The notes under the pieces were generated by a model that was given only the letters and a program-made list of their open reading frames with translations, searched no databases and was not told the origin of the DNA. From NCBI GenBank assembly GCA_037178625.1, contig CM074131.1:496001-560000 (forward strand): DNA of 64,000 bases, written 5' to 3'. The translations under genes were made by a program, and so were the position numbers. Origin of the DNA: Skeletonema tropicum. Taxonomy: Eukaryota > Bacillariophyta > Thalassiosirophyceae > Thalassiosirales > Thalassiosiraceae. Below, in pieces: positions 55,233 to 64,000 of this stretch. Position 1 is the stretch's first letter; each line of letters opens with the position of its first letter.

Positions 55233-56122
55233 GAATATACACAGGCAATCTCCTCAAAGATCTAGTGGATTAAACATAGGCTGGTTGTACTTTGGGGACG
55301 TTGGGATCTGCTCCCATACTGATCACTGATTCCAACTACAGCAGAGTACAAACATTTTTGCGATCTCGCATTATTGTGGTTCTGTTTAGACACCAGGTTG
55401 ACTAAGCATCCTAAAAGCCACCATCAATTATGGCTCTTCAGCACAAGGGTGAGTGTTACGGATGCCATCATCGGTACGATAGTATGTGCATGTCTCAAAG
55501 GCAGTAGATGGCGCTGGATAGATACTGGAGGGATACTAGCACTGTCTCTCTGAAAGTATGTTGAGCGCGGATATGCTTGCTTGAGGAGTGAAATATAGAG
55601 GTGTTGGAAGTAGTAATGCATCGTGGATGGACGCAACGACTGCAACTGGCAATACGGCAGCGCTTGGCTCTACTTGTTCGATGACTTTTGCAGATGATAA
55701 AACTCTGGATAATGCATATCAAAAGCCTGGTACTATCCTGTGTGAAGAAGAGGAGGACGAGGACTAAGAGCGCATCGTCTAATTGCTCCTCCTGGCAACG
55801 CAAGCTTGGAATTGTGATTGACTATCCTTCAGGCAACATTCCCTTTGTTCATGCCATCAAAGAAACAAGTGTGCTTCATGGGCAAGTGCGCGTTGCAGAC
55901 TTGGTGTTGGCTGTAGATGAGTTTGACTGTCGTGGAATGCACTCAATGTCAGTGTCCAGGTTGAGTAGTAAACGAAGTGATAGTGCAAGGACACTAAAAT
56001 TGTTGAGGATCTCGTTGTGCTGAGAAGTTGGGAATAGTTCTTTTATGGAGTATTGCACTTTTTTCTGCATACTTTGCCAATAAGTATTAAAAAAAGCTTT
56101 ACAAGACTGTTCCCTTCTTAGT
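55233..56122. other. Spacer between the duplication and the EF-hand gene
   Basis: The end of the inverted-duplication arm to about 55470, then unique sequence. Plus frame 55688-56023 has a segment (IDYPSGNIPFVHAIKETSVL) that reads like protein but has no recognisable relative, and is not called. Confidence 0.45.
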
Positions 56123-58057
56123 CTAAACCATCCAAATGCCAAAATCGACTACACTAATTGCCAGCAAAAACAGCAAACCATCCCTCTTCAATTCTTTATT
56201 CTGTCTCTTCGACCCCTGCAACAACCACAAATCTTCCTTGAAACTCGTCACAATCTCTTCCCCAATCCTATCCAAATGAGGAAACGTTTTCTTCTGCACC
56301 TCCCTGAATTCCGAATACGAAATCTTTGGCTCCAACTCTACATAACGCTTCCGTCCCATAACGGCGGATGCAGCGCCCGACCCCCATTCTTCACTGGCAT
56401 CTACCAATACCGAATCAAGTTTATTATTCTGATGTGCCTTCTCCGCCCAAGCATAGATACAACGTAATCGATGGGGGGCCTCGGCTTGATCACGAAAGTG
56501 TCGTGCAATGGTGCCTTGGAATGCTTTTGTGAGTATCTTGCGTTGTTTGAGTTCCTTGCGTCGGTTACGCCATGACAATTTCGCCGGAGGAATATGTGTC
56601 GGAATATCTGCATTTGCTCCTCCTCCTCCATCAACATCTTGTTCCACTCCTAAAAACCAAGCATTCTTCTTCTTCGCCTCCTCCACCCCACCCATCCCAA
56701 TCGTTCTCACGGGACAAACCTCCAAGGTCATATCAAACACATCCCCCAATGCCAAATGAACCGATTCAATACATAAATCCACACACACATTCATTTCCTC
56801 CTGATCAATCAACCCATCACCATCTGCATCAATCAACTTCCACCACGCCTGAACCCATTCCTGTGGTGAGTCAGTTGCATACGATTTCAACACACTCTCA
56901 ATCGATTTGGCATTCACCGTCCCCCGTTGAGAAGACGGTGGTAATTCCGTCTTGGTAATGGCAGCACGATCAATATCCCCACTTGTAATGGTGGTAAGTT
57001 GATCCCAATTATCAAGAAGTGTTTGAGCCGTGGCACGGAGGAGGAGGGTACGGTAGAGTAGTGTGGAGGAGGTGAGGGCGTGTGTGGTGATGTTGTTGAG
57101 TTGTTGGATTTGTTGTTGTATGGTTGGATCTAGATCGTTGTCGTCACTGTTATTATCGATGGCAGCAGTAGTAGCAGCATCGGATACGACAAATTGTCTC
57201 AAATAACAAAATGGATGAGACACATCCAAAGACCCCGCCGCCACCGGTTGCTTCTTCTTCCCCGTCTCTGAATCTATAGTATCCGGTAAACACCCCTCGG
57301 ATAAGATTCGTATCGCCTCCTTCAATTTCGATTCAAACACGTCCCTCGTCCATTCATCCTGTTGGGTAGTATTCTCGAATAATTTGAATAATTGTGTGGT
57401 GGCTTGAGTCGCAGCTTGTTCAATGTTGGTGTTGATCACCTCATTCTTCTCATCATACCGTGTCGATGTCGAGTCCGCTGCAACACCTGCAACACTACTA
57501 CCGCCACTAACATTATTCTGATCCACACCCATTACCAAAATCTTCAATCCATCCACCAAATCCAAATCCAACCTTTCCTCTCCAACCGCAACATCATCCA
57601 ATGTCTCCATCCCCTTCGTACCCGTATCAATCCCCCGTTCCGTCAATTCGGACAATAATTCATTTAATTTGGTCTTTTTGGTGGAAGTTTGTTCCCAGAT
57701 TCCTCCCCCGGAAGTGTTGGAGTCTACTCCGAATGGTGAGATTGGTTTAGGTTGATGTTGTGTGGATGGTGCTGGCGAGGTTGTGGTGGTGTTGGGGATG
57801 GAGCGCGCCATGGGACTGTGGCCGAGGAGATTATCCGATAACGCTGTTGTTGGAGTGGTGTGAAATTGACGATCATACCGCTGATGGTGAATCATTGACT
57901 CATAAAGATGATGTGTTGATGTTGATGGTGTAGTCAGCAGATAGGACGATGTTGATCTAATGCTGCGTCGTCGTATCCGGCCGAGGCATCTGCTGTTTAC
58001 GTGAACGTGATGGCCTCTTTGAATGAGGCTTTTTGAAAACGCTACTCTGTTCATCAT
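56123..58057 (-). CDS. EF-hand protein with mitochondrial-type leader and C-terminal membrane anchor
   Basis: A single exon of 644 residues from the first of two adjacent ATGs. The N-terminus is Arg/Ser-rich without acidic residues for ~40 positions (RRRSIRSTSSYLL), like a mitochondrial presequence. The middle is helical with Ser/Asn/Gln linkers. Around residue 408-425 WWKLIDADGDGLIDQEEM is one canonical EF-hand loop (D-x-D-x-D-G-x-I-x-x-x-E). The partner hand is not obvious. A conserved-looking stretch follows (LSWRNRRKELKQRKILTKAF, ISYSEFREVQKKTFPHLDRI). The last ~20 residues are hydrophobic (LLFLLAISVVDFGIWMV), fitting a tail anchor. I do not recognise a named family; a calcium-responsive mitochondrial membrane protein is inference. 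Confidence 0.75.
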   Translation of the reverse strand: MMNRVAFSKSLIQRGHHVHVNSRCLGRIRRRSIRSTSSYLLTTPSTSTHHLYESMIHHQRYDRQFHTTPTTALSDNLLGHSPMARSIPNTTTTSPAPSTQHQPKPISPFGVDSNTSGGGIWEQTSTKKTKLNELLSELTERGIDTGTKGMETLDDVAVGEERLDLDLVDGLKILVMGVDQNNVSGGSSVAGVAADSTSTRYDEKNEVINTNIEQAATQATTQLFKLFENTTQQDEWTRDVFESKLKEAIRILSEGCLPDTIDSETGKKKQPVAAGSLDVSHPFCYLRQFVVSDAATTAAIDNNSDDNDLDPTIQQQIQQLNNITTHALTSSTLLYRTLLLRATAQTLLDNWDQLTTITSGDIDRAAITKTELPPSSQRGTVNAKSIESVLKSYATDSPQEWVQAWWKLIDADGDGLIDQEEMNVCVDLCIESVHLALGDVFDMTLEVCPVRTIGMGGVEEAKKKNAWFLGVEQDVDGGGGANADIPTHIPPAKLSWRNRRKELKQRKILTKAFQGTIARHFRDQAEAPHRLRCIYAWAEKAHQNNKLDSVLVDASEEWGSGAASAVMGRKRYVELEPKISYSEFREVQKKTFPHLDRIGEEIVTSFKEDLWLLQGSKRQNKELKRDGLLFLLAISVVDFGIWMV

Positions 58058-58194
58058 GATGATTTTGTTCGTGCTGTGGATGTGATGGAGATAATAATGA
58101 ATGCTGCTCTTCGGTCGGTATCGGTGGCTGCTATTCTGACTACTTGATCTGCTGTTGTGTGTGGGGCTTTAGGTTATTTCTGTGCTACGGTAAA

Positions 58195-59565
58195 CTACGT
58201 ATCACTGGTATTGCAAACAAGAAAAGAATCGTGGATACGCCTTCGCTTTTGGGGGGGCTGAGACGACTCTTGAGTCGACTGAGAGCTACTTCTTTGTGAA
58301 GTAGATCTGCCACCTGTACTGTATAATAAATATGAAATTTGGTCATCATTAAGTGACGACGCTGTTATCGGGCCATTGTTGCTCTCATAAAGTGCTTGAA
58401 TGGCAGCTAGTCCTGCTGAGCCGTTTGCCTTACAAACCGTTCTCCCGAATATTTGTGTGTAGTAGGTGCGTGGATCTGGGCTTTTGTAGGATCCCCCATA
58501 ATGGTAGTTTCGTTGTTTCGATTTCCAAATTGAATCAGCTCGTTCTAAGATGTTTGATGGGGTTCTAGTGAATGCTTGGTGAGCCATGTTGGATGCGTTT
58601 GGGAAGTTGGACTTGTCGATGTTGTGGAGTGTTTTGTAGTCGCTGGGTGGAGGTGTGCCGTATAGGAAGTAATTAATTGTAGGTCCGAAGAGTCCTAGTG
58701 GGCTGATTGCAAAAGGAAGTAGTTGCATGTTATCTGAGTAAAGTTCTCCGATGATTTGTTCTCCGGTGAGTGTTATTTGTGATGAGCTGTCGGTGCGTGA
58801 CGCATTTGAACCTCTGCCTCTTTGAAACTTGATCTTCTCTGCCGAAAGGAGTGACGCGACGATATTGTTTGATTTAGCGTTACTTCCACCTCGGGATGGA
58901 GAAGGGCAAGTGTCAGAGTTGCATGTGACCATGTCAAATCCAATTTTTGATAGTTTGCATCTGAAGTGGTTCTCGTTTGAGACTATTGGGAGGTTGAAAT
59001 GGGTGTCGAATGGTTTAATGTTGGATTTTTTGATGCTGCGGACTAGGCCTGTAGTTTCTTTACAGATTTTTGTGTCTGTGAGTTGGATGAAGGGAATGAG
59101 TGTTTCCATCTCCTTGTGCCACATATCTCTCCACTTGTTGTGCATCTTCGTTTTGAATTGTTTGCTGAGGTGGCTGCATTGATATAGATGGTCTCCTTTT
59201 GTGTCGAAGTCTTGTTTGCAGAAGGGGCATTTGAGTTGTTCTGTTGTTTCCCAAATGTTCATACGTAAACAGCGGAGGAGGTTGAATCCGAAAAGGCGGT
59301 TGTCTTGTCTATTTTCTTCATCGCTTCTTGGAAGGTCCAAAAGTCCTTGTCCCATCTTGCCGTCGATGATTTCTGCGATGTTGTGTGTGCTGTCGTTTGG
59401 AAGGTAATTGATCATTTTTCCACTTAGGCGAGAGGATGCTTCCTTGTTGATAATATCATGGCATTTTTGTAGTGGTGTATTATTGATGAAGGTTGATATT
59501 CCTTGAGCTGTATCATCTCTGCAACACTTGTGCCTATGACTATGAACTGAAGCTAATATGATGTG
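58195..59565 (-). mobile_element. C-terminal fragment of a retroelement ORF with a CCHC-type zinc motif
   Basis: The minus strand is open from just after a TGA at 59568-59566 to a stop at 58195 (456 residues). SSRLSGKMINYLPNDS and a DNRLFGFNLLRCLRMNIW segment are followed by CPFCKQDFDTKGDHLYQCSH, a CxxC...HxxxxC zinc knuckle. That layout is the region downstream of the reverse transcriptase in non-LTR-type elements (the zf-RVT position). The C-terminal part has a TINYFLYGTPPP segment and ends in a Ser/Gln tail with PQKRRRIH. The RT domain itself is missing upstream, so the copy is truncated. It may belong to the same element class as 17800-18399, but the two pieces do not overlap, so this cannot be shown. 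Confidence 0.65.
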
Positions 59566-61778
59566 TCATAAGCCCCGTTCCCCCAATCCTTCTCTCGCAC
59601 AAAACTTTTCTACGTAGGTAGGACAATTCCTACAGTAGCTACTCCTACCCAATTCCGTCGGGAACATGCTTTTTCTTCTGTCACAACAGACAAAGCTCAC
59701 AAAATACTAACTGTACTCTTGCTATTTTGGCAACGCTGATAGGGAGAGCTTCATCGACAACAATAAGTTAGGCAAGACTCATTCTAACCCAGAATTTCGC
59801 GTAGAATTCGGTTATCCACTCGGAAGAGGTCGAAATTCAACGTGGGAGTCAGTATTCGGCTCCACATTACACACCTAATAAATTAACTAGGGCAACATTT
59901 GAGGTACCTTTTCCTGGCCGAATTTTCTACCACCGAGTTCAACATAGGATCTTCATATGCATAGATGCAATTAGGCTTCATCAAACTGCCTTCTCCACCC
60001 CAACGTAGCCAAGCTATATATGGCAGAAAATCACTTTCGCTAGTTATTTTGATCATTTTATTAGTAGTTTGCTAATTTAGACGGATTTTTTTGTTAGCGC
60101 GCAAAGCACGCAAAAATCGTTTTGTGTGACACAAGGCCGATCGCACGCGGTGGTCGGTGGTGAGTGGTGACATTTTTTCCGCCAAGAGATAATTACTAGA
60201 GTGCGCACGATCTTGATTTTTATTGCGCATCCCGTCCCGCAGCGCACATATCCCTACGGTTTTTTGTGCGTATTTTTATCGCGGTAGGAAATGGCGGGAG
60301 GGACAGAACCCGCACATAGAAAGAGTAAGTAAGTACGTAATACTAGCTAGCTTACTCGTAGAATAGATACCACCAGCAGATCTTGACCATTGTAGACCAT
60401 GTTGTCCACTGCAATAGGAGCCTACGCAATACGCATAATGCTTCTATATCCAGAACTAATGATCTTCAACGTCAGCAGGTATCATGGGCTTGCTATTACT
60501 ATAATTTCAACTGATACTTTGCCCTCGACGGCGTTGATATTACCTCTACTTTAGTGTTGAAACATGCTGGAATGAAGATAAATCTTTGCATTATATGCAA
60601 TTAGGTGCTCTGGAGAATGAAGTGTATACATTTCACAGTGCCTTATTGTACTTAATACTATTGTGGATGATTCTATTGACGATCATGACATTTTATAATC
60701 AAATGGGTGTTGTTTCAGCGTAGTGAATAATTTTCACATTTATCCCCCACAAGTAGATATCATTCAGCATTCACTCCACTGTCCATGATGAACGGCTACT
60801 TCCCACACAGCACTTCCCAATCCCCCTCAGTTCGCACTATTTTCGCCACAATCCAATATTTAAACATGAAATAACACTAATCTTCTCCGTGTTTGCAGAA
60901 ATAATACGCGCTTTTTTGAGTTGCCCTTCTGAAGACGACTTGTTGACTCATCATAACAGCGATAGTTGTGTCCATTCCACAAGCCCAGAGCATCCATAAT
61001 ACTTTATTGTTCAATTTGGCTGCCCTCACTATCGTGTGCTGGCCATCTAAATCATTTCATTTGTCGATGATCGACGATTATTATTGTGGCCGGAAAATAA
61101 TACCGAGCGGCGATTATCGAATTCAGCATGAATATAAGCCCAAACCGAAGGAATACTGCCACCGAAACATCCCCATATATATAAAGTATCATCGCGTGAT
61201 GAAGGGGAGACGAGACGGTCGTTTATGGTTGACGTAGCCATCACCACAGCTGCTTGGCGACGGCGGAAAAAGATGATGGCCGGTGCCGTGTGATGAGGCT
61301 ACATCACAACCCCACACACACTACCGCGGCCCAAACCAACGGTCAACATTGATCATATTGGTCCAGTTGATGATTCTGATGCAGGGGTTAGACGGTTGGT
61401 GGCGTTTATGGCATCCATTAGCGGCACATTGCTAAGTGGGGTTAGAACCCGCACATAGATTCTATCTAAATGCGGGTTAGAACCCGCACATAGGGGTAGG
61501 TAGGGATATTTGAATTTGGGTGTCCACGCATGCAAATTTGTCCGTGTTTTGTCACATAACGGTGACAAATCGAAAACCGGATGAAAAATGTCAAATTTGG
61601 ATTTGTCCGTTCGGGGACAAATGGTCGGGCCGTTGACAAATCTCTAATTTGTCACCTTGTCACGTACAATACTGAATTCCTCTGTAGAATATTTTTCGGG
61701 CGATTGAGGGGGAGAGTGAGAACCCCCAGAGGTAACCTTTTTAACGCCACGCAGCTGCTCTTCCATCTTCCAACAACC
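59566..61778. other. Non-coding region with a dispersed repeat
   Basis: No gene recognised. It holds copy 2 of the ~340-bp repeat (60248-60585), a 'tacgtagga'-type word at 59608, and at 61440-61492 two copies of 'gttagaacccgcacatag', also seen near 60306. Frames at 60968-61237 have no coding features I trust. Confidence 0.5.
60248..60585 (+). repeat. Dispersed ~340-bp direct repeat, copy 2
   Basis: See the copy at 37648-37985; same orientation and block order, with small indels. Confidence 0.75.
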
Positions 61779-61885
61779 ATGACCATGCATGGTGATGGGA
61801 AGGCCGCCAACAACTCAGCACATAAAACGAAACGAAGAATAACAGCTTTTGAGCAGTTAAACATTATTATGATGATAGTAAAGCA

Positions 61886-62188
61886 ATGAGGCTTTCTAGT
61901 GCTGCTTCATTTCTTGGGATGTCTCCCAGGGCACGGAGGATGAGGAGCATCTTTACGGCTCCTCGACATGCATCTGCATCGGATGTTGCATCGACAGATG
62001 GTGATCAACCTGCTGTCGATAACAATGTCGGCTATGGATTTCTCGCACCCGCATCGGCTCAACTAGAAGAAAAAGTCACTACCGACGGAGATCATCCTGC
62101 TGCTGATAACAACGGCGGCGGTGAATTGCTCGAAGCCGCAGCAGCTCAACCGGAAGCTGTGGAAGACGCTCAATGTTATTATCCTTGA
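61886..62188 (+). CDS. Possible small acidic protein with an internal repeat
   Basis: A frame of 100 residues from the ATG at 61886. A basic start (SPRARRMRSIF) is followed by two ~35-residue repeats: TDGDQPAVDNN...APASAQLEE and TDGDHPAADNN...EAAAAQPEA. Internal amino-acid repetition with synonymous differences favours real coding. No family is recognised, and neighbouring frames (61779-61889 upstream, 62288-62527 downstream) could be further exons, but no convincing splice pair was found. Confidence 0.35.
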   Translation: MRLSSAASFLGMSPRARRMRSIFTAPRHASASDVASTDGDQPAVDNNVGYGFLAPASAQLEEKVTTDGDHPAADNNGGGELLEAAAAQPEAVEDAQCYYP

Positions 62189-62287
62189 TCTCCCTGAGAT
62201 AGGAGATAAAAGATACTGATTAAAGTATTCTTGTATCTACTTGTATCTACGTACGTGTAATCTAGCACTCAATCGATAGGCAATGAA

Positions 62288-62527
62288 TTGCCACAGGACA
62301 ACGAGACAATGTGTGGCGGATTTGCGTCAGCTAATCCAGAATCCAGATCTCTCTCGCTTCTCTCTGCTGTCGCACAATGGCTACAACGTGAGCTGCAACA
62401 GCGGCAGGAAAGTAACGCCGTAGCAGCTGAAGCAACTGGAGCTCATGTTAGGTCAATGAAAAGGTCTGGCTTGTTCAGCAGTGGTTTCCAACCTGGTATG
62501 TCTGCTCAGAGATTTAGTAGGATTTAG
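62288..62527 (+). CDS. Possible small protein or terminal exon
   Basis: A frame encoding SRSLSLLSAVAQWLQRELQQ and VRSMKRSGLFSSGFQPG, preceded by TTGCCACAG, which would serve as an acceptor. An ATG lies 24 bases inside. It might be the last exon of the gene at 61886, but I found no good donor. Low confidence. Confidence 0.25.
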   Translation: MPQDNETMCGGFASANPESRSLSLLSAVAQWLQRELQQRQESNAVAAEATGAHVRSMKRSGLFSSGFQPGMSAQRFSRI

Positions 62528-64000
62528 TGATGCCCTTTTGACATGGGGTTTACAAGTCAACTTCATGTATAAACCAGTACACTAGACACATAATGTCAAT
62601 AGTCCTTTATGTCAATTGTGTAGTATGACTGGTATCATTAATGTTAATTGTGCAGTATGACTGTATATTGTCTACACTTGACCACCGTCTTTCGTCCTCA
62701 ACAATTTTGTCATAATTTGTGCTGCTGATTGCAGACACACATCCTCCTCGAATTATGAATGCATGACACAAAACGACGCCGATGACACATAAAAGCGATA
62801 TATAATGAATATGTGTTGTGATTAGTTTTACAAAGGCGCTCGTGTCGGCTTCTACTCACCCCCAGCCGACATTCGTTCAAAATGGAGCAGAAATCGTAGT
62901 GTAAGAGATAGGCACTAATACGTCTGTAGGCGAGATGTTTCGCCCATTTCCGATGACACCATTCGATTCAGCATCAAATTATGGTTTAGGATACATATTA
63001 TCCATGAATTATATCCGTAATTAGTAGTGATTTGGACTTGCTGGTGGAGTGAGTTTTATGTTTACATATAGCTGTCTCATCTCCTTGACTCCATGACGTG
63101 GATTTTTTGTCTACGTAGGAATCGTCCAAGAAGCGGTACCAAAGTGGCGCCAACGATCATCGAGCACATCACCACCATGGGATTTCCGCCCGAGTAGCGT
63201 ACTGTACTGAGCGTGGTGCCGTTATATAAAAGATGCAATGCTCGAGACGTTTATATAGACACATATGATTGCATGTAGCAACTTTATATGTACTAATTTT
63301 TACAAATGATGTAAAATAAAAGCCAATTTGTGCACATGAATGTGTATCCTCAACTCTCATGAGCAATGAACGATGGTGTTATAACAAATATTTCGGCACT
63401 AACGACACCAAACACTGCTAAAATAACGCTTGTAGAGTTATGAAAAGAATGTTTGCATCTTTTTAATGCGGTAATAATAATTTATGAGGCCCACAGATAC
63501 TTGTCATTCAACACAAACACTTCTGTATGCACATCCATCTACTACAAGAGAATCACTTTGTGCATTCCAATGATGTCAGTAGTGATCATATGCAGCTCTA
63601 TCCGTCGAACATTACTTCATTGAAACCAAAGGGCCTTAACAAGTCGTTGAAGATTCCACTCCGATCAATTCAGAGCAATGTAGCGCCGTAACAATAGCCT
63701 TCTTCGGAGACAAAATGTGCACCTATTCCACCCTAATCGAGCTTTAAGTCACCCAACTACGACCTTATCTCTTCAATCAAATACAATAGTTGTTGTGTCA
63801 TTGTTGTCAGATGGTAATGTTGATTTGAATAACGAATCCATTGGAATTTGTTCGAGGAATGGCCATGTGTTGGGCGATGGTGATACCAAGGCTGAGTTCG
63901 CCGATGGTGGTGTAGGCAGTGAAATCGATCTCAATTGTCAACTTCACGGTACAAAGCGATCCTTACATATTATTGAGAGCTCATTTGTCGTGTTTAGTTG
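62528..64000. other. Right-edge region, no assigned gene
   Basis: No gene is assigned. A 'tacgtagga' word occurs at 63111. At the right edge both strands are open: plus from about 63680 to the edge (about 106 codons, no ATG), and minus from about 63965 to a TGA at 63809-63807 (ending FVIQINITI). Either could be an exon of a gene continuing beyond the window; I cannot decide between them. Confidence 0.4.

Larger units (their letters stand above)
54530..55470 (+). repeat. Right arm of the ~0.93-kb inverted duplication
   Basis: The reverse complement of 49066-50000. Differences include a 10-bp tandem expansion (54679-54718) and a deletion of about 80-90 bases that removes the start of the duplicated gene. 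Confidence 0.8.

Overview
The window looks like nuclear DNA of a stramenopile alga, most likely a centric diatom. The genes are intron-poor, with short GT-AG introns of roughly 56-160 bases. Two proteins begin with a signal peptide followed by an ADAF or AAF motif, as in diatom plastid bipartite presequences. An axonemal dynein intermediate chain is present, which fits centric diatoms because their sperm are flagellated. Several predicted proteins contain homopolymeric Q, N, S or H runs. The organism call is inference; no marker gene fixes the species.

Layout. 1-1574 (minus): VPS53, GARP tethering subunit, cut by the left edge. 4445-8628 (plus): a large kinase-like/AAA_16 P-loop/TPR-like protein. 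9158-9616 (minus): a small conserved-looking protein. 10268-12202 (minus): a cyclic-nucleotide-binding domain fused to a bestrophin channel, probably plastid-targeted. 12744-13663 (plus): a weak lysine-rich gene model. 13.7-19.9 kb: repeats, a ~188-bp tandem array, and a decayed copy of the next locus that contains a reverse transcriptase and J-domain fragment. 19913-23497 (plus): a secreted CotH-LTD-dockerin gene of bacterial architecture, split by a TTAA-flanked transposon. 23934-27280 (minus): gp78/AMFR-like RING-CUE ERAD ligase. 27683-30685 (minus): CSC1/OSCA channel. 31496-36570 (minus): a second kinase-like/AAA_16 paralogue. 40347-44214 (plus): secreted G8/CEMIP-like protein with two beta-trefoil-like repeats. 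44567-45315 (minus): small plastid membrane protein. 45892-48093 (plus): outer-arm dynein intermediate chain. 48-56 kb: repeat-rich, with a ~0.93-kb inverted duplication carrying a diatom gene family. 56123-58057 (minus): EF-hand tail-anchored protein. 58195-59565 (minus): C-terminal fragment of a non-LTR-type retroelement. 59.6-64 kb: mostly non-coding, with a few weak small ORFs.

The genes do not form one pathway. Most are ordinary housekeeping or membrane functions separated by transposon-derived spacers. The most unusual items are the cyclic-nucleotide-gated bestrophin fusion, the bacterial-style CotH-LTD-dockerin locus with its duplicate and insertion, the retroelement J-domain, and the two AAA_16 signalling paralogues. 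Splice sites were placed by eye using GT-AG and frame continuity. No tRNA, rRNA or CRISPR array was seen.
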